Shown: positions 1-12,000 of the stretch, one piece after another
How the letters are laid out: the number at the start of each line of letters is the position of its first letter
Numbering within the stretch: the stretch's first letter is position 1
NCBI GenBank assembly: GCA_910578985.1
Contig: CAJTSF010000009.1
Span: forward strand, 1,902 to 65,901
Length of the DNA stretch: 64,000 nt
Source: an uncultured Odoribacter sp.
GTDB taxonomy: Bacteria > Bacteroidota > Bacteroidia > Bacteroidales > Marinifilaceae
Direction: 5' to 3'
Position numbers and translations under genes: made by a program
Notes under the pieces: generated by a model
Databases searched by the model: none
What the model was told of the DNA's origin: nothing
The model's input: only the letters and a program-made list of their open reading frames with translations

Positions 1-3000
1 CCCGGCTCTACACTGTAAATGTAGCGTCCCAATTGCAGGTAAACCAAATCCAATACCGTATCACGGGAGTAAATCAGATAGTCGGTCGTCTTGTTTGAAC
101 CCAAATCCTGCTCATATTCATTCAGCGTAAAGCGCCACGGTCCTTCTCCTCCGGTAATCTTGACGCCCAGTTTCACCGTGTCCCGACGGCATACCATGGT
201 CTGATCGCAGACCAGGTCGATGGTCGACAGCGTCGGAACCGTCATAATCGCCTTGGTGTAGAACTCCGGAATCGAACAGCCGTTCCCGTCCTGCATGTAG
301 ACAAATTCATACACACCGGATGAATCCACATGCAAGGTGTCCGTGAACTGCATGATGTCGATTTCCTTGTGCAACTCTTCACTTCCGTTCAGCCTATAGC
401 CATATTCCCAAGGAGCTACGCCTCCGTTGAGCGTCAGAATCATGTCGATGCCATCGGAACCGCACGCCACCCCATTCAATGGCGTGATGTCCAACGTCGG
501 CAGAGGTTTGATGCGCAACGTCATGGTATCCGTCGTCAATGTGTCGCAAGAGTTCAACACATCGCACCACAATTTAGCTCCGTCCCAATTATCCGCCACG
601 TTAGGAATCTTGAACTTGTATTCGCTCTCATAAGTGGTATAAGACGCTTCTTCCACCCAATACTTCCCGTCCGGATAAAGGATGTGCAACCGGTAAGTCA
701 TGTTACCGCCCGTTGTTTTCAACACTATCGTATGAGGCGCCGCCTTACAGATGGTATCGACACTCGGCCATTCGGAAAGGATTTCCGGAATACTGTCGAT
801 CTTGATCCAGCTGGTCGGCACGGTTTTCTGGTCACAGGCGTTACGGATGTGGCAATAGTAGAATCCGGAATTGCGCGTACACATCTTGATGGACAAGGTG
901 TCCGCCTTGGATTCCTGCAAGGTACGCATGGTGTCCTGCTCATTGGCACGGTAGTACCATTCGTATTTCGCCAGCATGCCCGGATCGGTGTTCAAACGCA
1001 ATACCGTATCATCGATGCAGTTGGCACAGAACTGTATCAAAGTGCGCGGCACATCGTAAGTGATCGGCTGGGGAATGTCGATCTGCACGGTATGATAGTT
1101 CTGTTTCTGCTCATCGGTACAAGCATTGTTATACCAAACGGTGTAACTCTGCTGAAGCCTATCCCGGAAAGGTCCGACAGGACAGTTTTCATTCGTTGAA
1201 ATCAAATCCTTATCATGATACCACCTATACGTTATCCGGTTATTCGGCGTATTGGTGTCCGCCTTGATAAAGAGGTTCGTGCTGTACCCCAAACACAAGA
1301 CCACATCCTGCGAAACATCCGTGATATGGATCGTATCATCCACAGCCAGCATGCCCACGTCCACAAAAGTCTCCCCGCAAAGGTTCTTCGCACTGATGGA
1401 ATAAACGCCTTCATCCGAACGCACGACATTGTTAAGCACCAGACGCCGTCCCGTTCTCCCCAAATCTTTGTCGCCTTTAAACCAGCGTACCGTGGCATCG
1501 GTTTCCACACCATAAATGATCTCCTCGCCGACACACAAGGTATCCCGCCGTAACTGGATATTCAACTGCGGTGTTCCGAAAGTCACCTCCACCGTATCGG
1601 TCAAGGGACGGTCTTTGCTGCATTCGTTCCAAGCCTTGCAGACGTATGTACCGATTTCCTCTTTGCTGTTCAACACCAAAATCTGGGCAGTGGAAAGGAC
1701 TGTCTCGTCTCCGAGCTTATACCATTCCGTATAAAGCGCATTCTCAAATCCGCTCACCAAGGTCACTTTCTCCCCTTCCCCCTTACCGCAGAAGCTGGCA
1801 TTCTTCATCTTATTCTTCAATTTCACCTCATCCCGCGGCGATACCAGGAATTCATCCGCCGTATGATCACTACCGCAGCTATTTTCCACCACCCAATGGT
1901 ATATGCCGTAATCAGTATCGGTCATGGCTGCAATATCATACACCGGCTGTTCTCCTCGGTAAATCTCCGCCCCGTCTTTTTCCAGGACGTAAGTCAAATT
2001 ACATCCCAAAGCCACAGGTACATTGGCAGACAAAGGTTCGCCAACACAAACATTCTGCTCAATGGTCGGATAGAAAGAAATCAATCTCGGATCTTTTTCC
2101 ATGATGATAACTCCTTCTCCCTGCATCATCCGCTTACATCCCGTTGCCGGATCGATTGCCTGCACCGTATAACGGCGTCCGTCGGACCATCCCATCTCAT
2201 CCGGAAATTCATCCACACTATTAATGGAATCGCATGACTTTCCTTCCAATCTGTTCCATTCCAACGGATTGCCATCTCCTATAAATGCACGTCCCAGCGC
2301 TACTCCGTCTTTCAACAGTTCATAACGGATACCCACCTGGCTCGAGGGCAACGCCACCTTGCCGGAGGCTTCATCCACATAGCAATAGTATTTATTCACA
2401 GTTGTCAGTTCATATACCTGGATTTCAGGCGCAGGCTTCAGTTCGATGGTATCGAGCATCGGAGTCTGGCAAGACTCGTTCTTCAAGAGTACCGCTACGG
2501 CATGGTAAGAAGCGACATCCCCGACATCTGCCAATTTCACCTCCCTGCCGTTCACTCCGGTTCCCGTGCCCATCAATTGCCCGCTCTCCAGCTTGTACAA
2601 ACGGTATTCCACTCCCGCTTCCGAACCATCCACATACATGTTGGTTTTGCTATCCGGACAGAGGAAACCGTTATTTTCATTCATCAAACGGAACTGCAAA
2701 GGCAAAGTGTCTTCTATCAAACGAACGGTTTTCATATCGCTGCAACCACCCCGCAAATCTTCCACACTTACCCATATACTATCCAGCATGTGCTTCCCGG
2801 AGAAAGTGAAAGCACCGCCGAAAGGATCCCCGTCCCGCTGTTCCAGCAGTTCGTTCGTCTTCGGATTCCATAAACTATACCGCAACGTATCCGAAGTCGG
2901 CGCAGGCATCTCAACTTCGATGCCTCCCGCTCCTTGGCAATAACGCATGGTGTCAGGCAAAAGAATCTCGGGAGCCTTGCCGGGGCGTACCGTCAGTATG

Positions 3001-6000
3001 CCCGTCATGCGCTCTTCGCAATTACCTACCCATGCCACCACAGTGTAATCTCCCGGCTCCCGGGCAGAACCGATCAACAGGTAATCCCCTGTTCCTTCAA
3101 CCGGCCGACCTATTTTCCGATTGTTCCACTCCACCTGGTAGTGTACGCCGATATCGGTATGTATCATGTAAATCGGTATGGAATCCGTTTCACGACATAA
3201 TACCTTTGTCTGTCCCGCCAATTCCAATGAATATTTGGCAGGCGGATAGTTCATACATACGGTACGATCCAGTTTCGTGCGGCAGGTGGGAGAATTGGTC
3301 TCCGCCCATACATAATAGCACCCTACGGCATACTGATAGTTGAACGACGTCACAGAATCAGGCGCTGTGTAAAGGATGGAATCGACTTTCTGGTCCTCCA
3401 AATAAAGATAGTAGGATATATGCTGATCACGCTGGGACAAGAATATCCTGATACTGTCAGTCAATCCATGTACACACTTTTCATCGCCATATACCTGTCT
3501 CTGCTGTGGCGGATCGGTATGGATTATACCGAAACGACTGATGGAACGACGACAGCCGTTATCGGCAACAACTTCATACCATCCCTCCGCAGAATACTTG
3601 CCGAAAGAAGTCACATCTTCATAACGTGCAGGTACCAGTCGCATCGTGGAATCCGCCATAAGCGTCCAACCCGGACCACCGTTGATTTGCACCTCCCGAT
3701 AGTTCATGTCCCAAACCGTATCCCATTCCACCACTTTCCGGTTTGTCTCCTGGTCCAGGCGGCTTAACGTCTTGGTTTCTCCATTGGCGGTAAATTCAAG
3801 CGAGTAAGTTACCCCTGCCTCCATCTCTTCCAATCCGATTTCACAAACATCCCAAGGACACATACGATATAAATCGTCTCCTTGCAAATCCGGAATGACC
3901 TTGACCGCAAAAGGAGGATTTCCGGTAACTATCTCAAATATGTGGTGCTCTTCGCACACATCATTCGGATAAGCCGGATCCGGCAATTTTTTCTTGATAA
4001 ATCGATAAACACCGGGATCCAAGGCGCCTGGACGGAATACAGCATTCGGGTAACGACAGGTTTCCAAAGGCATTTCACCATACTCATCCCAATCGAAACA
4101 AAGGTGATATTCCGCATCCGGGTCCGCATCATGCACGGGAATTTCCACATCCCCACCGCATGTGAAAAGCGTATCATCCACATAACCGGTCACCATGGTA
4201 CTCATGAAATCACACAATTCTTCCGTGCGGCAACTGGTTTCCGGATCTTCCGCCGTAATACAATATGAACCGTTCGGCATATCTTCCAATACGACATTCC
4301 CCGGATAGATATTCACCAGACCCGGCGTACCTCCATTGTAAGACAACCAATAATTCAGCAACGTATCCACATCAATCAAGGTTATCTCCCTCTTGTCCCA
4401 TACCCGATGCGACGTTTGAGTGGTCCAACGAACCGTGTCCCGATATACCCAGACTTCCCTGCCGTTCTTGGTATAGCGATATACAGTATCATACTTCACC
4501 CTCATATGTTCCTCTTCGTCAACCACAGTACGTTCCGTGATACATTTATCTACACTCCAACGTATAGGCTTCGGTTCGCTATATCTGATTTTCGGCCCTT
4601 CAAATGCAAATTCGCACCCTTTTTCTTCATGGACAGCAACAACATAATAATCCCCCTCCTCCTGATAGGTCCCAAAAGTCAAACCACCGGGCGCAACTCC
4701 CCGCACGCTGTCATCTCCCCAACGCTCCAGTTCGGTGTTATAAAGTTCCCGTTTCAAATAATAACGGTGTCCGGGCTGCGAAGCGGAAATTCCGATTTCC
4801 CACGGACCGGAAGTCTGGCACACAATGCCGGACGGAGTAATCGTTCCCAATTGAGGTCTGGGTACGACTTTCACCTCTACTTCTCCGTTCATATCCGTGA
4901 CACACTGTCCGATACGTGCTTCGACATAATACCTGCCTGCCGTATAATAACCGGTGAAGCCCAGCGAATCATCTGTACCGTCCAAAGTCTCGACTTTCGT
5001 ATTGCCCCGATATAAACTGTATTCCGCCGCCACCTCAGTCGTATCCACCCAAACGGTTCCCTCGATAGGCGATCCCTCACAATATTCCCAACCGCCGGAA
5101 ATGTTAAATGCCCGAGGCGAACGCCGCACTTCTATCTCATCAAACATCACACTCGAACATCCCAATTCACCCGGAAAAGAAGCGGTTACCCGATAGAATC
5201 CGTAAGCTGCATCGTCCATATAGAAAGTCAATGCCCCATCCGTTCCATTCTTTGTCTGTACCGGTTCGAATGCCAAGTTTGTCAAGCTGTGTTCCAATTG
5301 ATAAACAGCATCCGATTCTGAACCGTCCACGGTCACCTCTACATAATCCTCCGGCAAGATACACCGCAAACCGCCATCGGCAATCCGGTGCCGCAAAGGC
5401 GTTTTGCCGACCGATACCCAAATAGTATCAAGTGCCGTCTGGTTGTCTCCGTCAGAGGTGATTTCCAAATAGACATAACCGCTCTCCGCCTTGGCATAAC
5501 GCAATCCGCGACCAATGCCCAAAGTGCGTACATCATCGAACCAACGGACGGAGTAATTACCGCAACCACCGACGGCATCCGCACAAAGCGACATGATTTT
5601 GCCTTGACACAAAACCAACGTGTCAAGCTCTTCATTACAATACCCGTCCATAATATCAATTTGCAGCGGTTTCGGTTTGTCCGGAGCAACAGGACATGGC
5701 ACGTAGGGGAAATCAGGCGGCATCGGCGGCAGCAATTCGTCGCCGTTGTAAGCGATCCACACCCTGTCGGTAGCCACCTGTCCGTCAGGTGTCATAATCT
5801 CCAGATAAAGATAACCGCTTTCCGACGGACGCCATCCTTTGAAAGAACGGGCATCGCTCAACAACCCATAAGAATCCGACCAACGGAAACTATATTTTCC
5901 CAATCCGCCGGTAGCATAGGCACAGAAGCCCAATGAAGCACCTTCCGTCACGTATACCGTATCTCCGACAGCAGATATGCAAGCGCCGTCATGAATCCAA

Positions 6001-9000
6001 GCCAACAAAGGACCGCCTGTCCCGTCCGGCAAATCCTCACTATCTCCGGGTTCCGGACGTGGCGGTATCTCCTCTTCCGGCACGCATTCCGCCAACACCT
6101 CCGTTTCACGGATACATCCCAAAGAATCGGTTACCGTCACTCTAAAACGCTTGCTTTGATCCAATAGAGGTATCGTATAAGGATTTTGTTCATTTTTCTG
6201 ACCGGCAGCCAGGAATTCCTCATTGTTCCATTCTATTTTCAACGGCGGCGTCGCTCCTTTCACCGTAATCCGCAACTGGGCGGGAGTGCCGCATGTCGTC
6301 GTGACAATAGCCTTGTCTGCCGTTACCGCCAAGGGGCTTAACTGAATATACACATCGTTATCCATCTCCCGCGCACATCCGGTCAATGTATCCGTCGCCA
6401 CCACATAATATTCCCGATCAACCAACGGCACACTGAGCTTGATTTGACCTCCGTTACCCAACGTATCTTTGAAAACCTCCCCATCGGAACGCCAACGGAA
6501 AGAATACAACACTCCCTCCTCGGAAGCACCCAAAGTCAGTATGCGTTCTCCCTCTTCACGCGGGTCACAGAACGGACGTTCGTCACCAATCAAACGCTGG
6601 ATGACCGGAGGAGTTACTTCTTCAACCGTATGTTTGGGTGACAACACGCTACAACCTGCCTCATTCGTGATCTTTACCTGATATTCCCCATCCAGGACTC
6701 CCAACCACATCACAGGGGAAGTCCGGCGTTCTTCATTCAAATCCTCCCCGTCTCTAATCAACGAATAGGTATATCCCAACTGGTAATCATCCATCCGAAT
6801 AATCACTCTCGGATCTTCTCCCCAGCAATTGATGCTGTCGTTATCCATAAACCGAAAATCGGCAATATCAGGCAACGGTTCTTCCTTAACCTCCACCTCT
6901 CCGTCCAACACATTGTCCACATAATCTACCGAAGCCACCGCATGATAAACCCCTTTAGGCACATCCTTTATAATAATTGCCTCGCCCGTGCCACGATACC
7001 ATGTCGATAACGTATCCCAACGGTTATTGCCCTCTTCCCGGCAAATATGATAAATCACATCTTTTGACGAAGTCGTGATCCGTAAATCAGCTGTCGAATC
7101 ACCGATACACATCGGACGTTCTATTTCCAAACGTTCCTGGAAACCACGACGGCGAATTTCCACCCTGCCGTTCATCTCCCGCACACACTTCAAGCCCAAT
7201 TCTCCCTCATTCTGATATTCTCCTACAACACGATAATACCCCCATTGCATCCGATCCCCGGAAATATAGAAATCCAGATTCCCGCCATTCCCATCCATTT
7301 CGGTATCTTTCACTTCCTTAAACCCATCTCCGCCATTGTATTCCAAGTGATAGGATACCACATGTTCCGACTGGTTTAACTGGATTAGTTCCTCGGCATT
7401 CAATACCACCTCCCGCAAACCCGGATCCTCCACATGGAAAATCTTCGGAGACTGCTGAAGTTCAACCCATACTTTGTAAGTGCGTGTCTGTACCGGATCC
7501 CAAGACAAATGGTGGTAACCAGTACCTGTCACTCTTCCATAATGCCTCGGACCATTGGTCATCTTACAATATACCCAACCGGACTCTTTCTTCACATAAT
7601 GAATGCTTGACACCTCATCGCCGGAAGCAATCCGCCCGTTATCATCATACCACTCATAGGAAGTGATATAAGGGAAAAATCTTGTCGTGTAATAAGGTAC
7701 ATTCACCCAATAACCGACCGTCTCATAGACGGAATTCACATACGTCCTGTATTCGGAACGGTAATGCAAATAATAAGCAGTCAAACCTCCCCCACATTGG
7801 AAACGCGATTTCAAGTAAATAGCATCCCCCCGACATACCTGTTCGTTCTCCGCCACATTCCCCTCGGAATCTAAAATAGCCCCCTTGAACGCGCAACCGT
7901 AAGGCTCCACTTTCACGTCCCGTTCAACGGAGCATCCCATTTCATCGGTTCCCGTCACAATATACAATAAAGGTTCGGTAACCGGAATTGTCGTTACGGA
8001 CGGGCTATTATTATTATTGCTTGCCAGATTCTCTATCGGTCGCCAATAATAATCTACCTTTCCTACTGCATCATGTGCACTGACAGTCAATGTCTGCTGA
8101 CTTTCGTCGAATACTTTCACCACGCCACCGCCCGGCAAATTCAAATCAAAACGACTGGCTTTCAAAGTCACCTCTCCATTCATCCGCACGGAACAATGTT
8201 TCGGTGTGGTATCCGTTGCCATCACGTAATAAGTTCCCTCTTTCGTAGGCACCTCCAAGGTCATGGCTCCTCCATAGCGACTCATGGTATCCAATATGTG
8301 CACCGTATTCACTTCACTCCAATCCCGGTAAAGCGAATAAACGACTCCCGCCTGCGTATTATCCAATTCGATAAACCGCGGGGATGCCGACTCGGGACAG
8401 AAAATACCTCCCTGACCGTTCAGGTTCACGATTCTCGGAGCCTGTTGCCCGAATACCCGCACATTACCCACATCAAAAGAACATCCTGCAGTATCGGTAA
8501 TCGTCACGCAATACTGACCGACCTCGACCTCTTCAAAAACTGCCGGATAATATTTTTTCACCTTATCGGTCAATACTCCGTTCCGTTTCAGCGTATAAGT
8601 ATAACCGGGTTGAAAATGGTCATACATCAACTTGACATCGCTTTTAGTACCGATACAATGAATATCGTTCATATCCACTACCGACAATTTTCCGACCGAA
8701 GGCAGCTTATGCGGACGCAAATCCAATATCTCATCCATGCCGACCTCACAAAACGAAACCGGATTCCGCGCCACGACTTTATAAATGCCTTGCGTAATGT
8801 TCTTCATCAACAAAGCCTTGTTGGTTCCCGGATAAATACGCTGCAAAGTATCCCATCTGCCCTGCGGATCATTCTCATCACGCTTACACAAGAAATACTC
8901 GATGTATTTTTCAGAGCCGGACAAGGCAATATCCCCATTACCTCCCTCACTACAAACCGGACGTGCCACGGAAGAAATGAATTTCCTCGGCCACGGGTCT

Positions 9001-12000
9001 TCCTGCACCGTCACTTCATTAGGCATCACCGTGCGGCATTGCATCGTGTCTAAGGCGATCACCTGATAATTGCCTGCCTTGACATAAGGGAAATACAACG
9101 TGTCACCCCGTTTCACATCATCTCCATACAAAGTCTGGAGAGCCGTATCCTGTCCGACTTCATGCAACTCATAAATGACATGCGGCAACGAGCCTTCCAA
9201 ACGCAACGTCACACCATCACCCCCTTCACAATAAACATTTTCCCCTCCTAAATTAAAAGGTGCTGTCACACTAAAAGTCAGATTGGCTTTCGACAATTCG
9301 TCCCCACAGGAGTTTTGCACCAAACAATTGTAATTTCCCGACTTGTCCCATCCCGGCACATCACTCATTTTTAAAGCATTCGTTATTGAACTGGCCACCT
9401 CTCGACCGAATTCATCCAGAATCGGTTTGCCGTTGTACAACCACTTATAGCGCAAATCCGGACCGGTTGCAGTCACCTCCAAATATTCGGGTGTACACAG
9501 CAAAGTATCGTAATTCTCCAATTTAAAATCGAACACCGCTTTCTGCAACAAATTGACTGTGGCAGGCGTTGATTCTGAAAAACCGCATATATTATACAAT
9601 CTGGCCACATATACCCCCGCATGGCCGTTATCCATGGTATCCGCCGTCAAATCCGTCGTTCCCGCACCTTTTACATGATTTCTTTCATCAATCAGTTTGT
9701 AATCATTCAAATACCAACGAATACTGTCCACTTTATACTCATTGGAAGCAACCACCCGCAAATGCAAAGCCTTGCCTTCGCAATAAGTACGATCCACATC
9801 CGGAGAACTCAACACTTTCGGGACTTCATTCACCCGCAAGGTGAAAGGATTACTTTCAATGAAAGGACATTTATTCTGCACCCTCACCTTGTACTCTCCC
9901 CCCGCATCAGCCGGAAGCGAATCGAAAATCAAAACATTCGTCGTTTGACCGGGTAACTCCGCATTATCTTTAAGCCATGTGTATTTCAGCGGTGAAGAAC
10001 TTTGCAACTGATTGACGGAAACAAATTTAATAAACTTATCCCCCCGACATACCAATGTATCCCATCCTTGCGGAATATTTTCATAAAAACTCAACGGACG
10101 ATCTACCGATACGCTTATCAATTCACTCTGCTTGCTGCCGCATTTCTTGCCCTGATTTTCCACAATCCATCTGAATATGCGATTCTCCGTCACGTTATTC
10201 AAGACGACTAAAGGACTTCCCGATTTACGATCGATTTCTTGCAAATAATCATATTTATCATATTCGACCAACGTATACTCGAAACTGCCTTTTCCATCAA
10301 CCTCCACATATAACTCCGTATCTCCCCCTTCACAAACATATACTTTATCGCTAAAACTCGTTATGATCGGAGGTGTCACCACAGAAAGATTTATCTGCGA
10401 TGAGTCTATACCGCATTCATTAGAGGTCCTCACTTTATAGATACCGTCGGAAGAAGGCATCAATACCAACTCCATATAATTTCCTGTATAGTCAGCCAAC
10501 TGTTGGAAATTTCCGACACTATCCGCCTTGAACCATTCATAAGTGATATTCTTTGCCGGTTCTACCCGAATACCCAAACGGGCAGTCTTTCCCTCATCCT
10601 GGCATAAAGTCTGGTCATCATTCAAACGTCCGATAATCATCGGCGCACGTTTGTTATTCAAAGCAAACGTATCACTGACCACTTCTCCGCAAGCATTGGA
10701 TACCCGACAACGGTAAATTCCATTATTAGTCCCTTCAAATCCTTTGAATGTCAGACGATTCAATCCTAATCCCGTTACATTGCCGGCTCCCGCATAATCC
10801 ACAAATTTTCCGGCACTGCGGTCGAATATCTCCCACGTCAATTGCAATTCCGTTCCCTCAGGCTGTACAAACAATTCAACATCCTGCAACTCGCATCCCG
10901 CTTCATCTTTCGGCCCACTCTGAGCTATAATACGCGGCGGCAAACAATTCTGTGCATAACCGTCACCTTCTCCACCCGCATATCCATCTTTCACGGTAAC
11001 CGTAAAAGGTACTGTACTCATAGTCCCTTGAAAATAAACTTCCAAACGATAAGTTGTCGTTACATCCGGAGACAATTGCACCGGTGTATTTTTGCCGACC
11101 AGTTCTCCGGAAGCACGAGCTGCCCGCATTGCAGTAGGCATGGGCGCAGCCATTCTCGCCACCATCATTCTATCACGGTCCTTATACCACAATACGGAAT
11201 CCGCGTTAGTCTGAATATCCATCTCCAATGTTTCCCCCTTAAAGATCACGCGATCGCCCCCCAAATTCAATTCCAATCGAATAACATCCACTGTAATCTC
11301 TTTGCTGGCAGAACACTTCCCGCCATTGTATCCCGTCACCCGGTAAACGGTTTCTACATGAGGCGATACAGCCAATACGCTGTCCCGACTTCCGGTGCTC
11401 CACTCATAACGTTGCGCACCGGAAACTTTCAACTCTGTGCTATGACCGAAAATCACCGTCGCCGTTTCGCCGGGAAATACGCTTAATCGCGGAGCCGAAG
11501 CTACTGCTACGTTACAAACTCCTGAAGTTCCCGCAACATTTGAATTATTGCCTGCCGTTCCTACCTGTACCTCCACCTCACAAATATATTGTCCCGCCTC
11601 TGCCAAAGTTATTGACGAAAAAGACATTTTTTCTCCTGTCCCTACTATATTCCCATTCCGCTTCCAAGTATATGACACCGTATATTCCTTGTTGATTATT
11701 TTCTGTTTCACGGCATCCGAACAGCGCTCGGTATTAAAAGTAATATCGGCTACCGACAAACTTTCATTTGTCTCTCCCTCGCACAACTCCAGACGTACCT
11801 CTGTCAATGACACCTTACTTATGCTCAATCCATTCGGAAGAATCGATACAGTCACAACATCGCTTCTGGTTTGTTGTCCCGTCAATTGATCCTCCACCAC
11901 ACAATAATATCCCCCCGCATGAGCTTGAGTTATTCCTAACACCTCATAGATCTCAGAAACTTTTAACAAATTCGTACCATCTTGCCGAAACCAGTTCACA

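Noticed and set aside
330..1199. Plus-strand open frame of 289 codons
   Set aside because: It lies wholly inside giant J on the other strand, shows no domain pattern and has shadow-type His/Arg/Pro-rich composition.
8073..9053. Plus-strand open frame of 326 codons
   Set aside because: It is antisense to well-conserved 88-aa units of J, with no signal peptide or recognisable motif.
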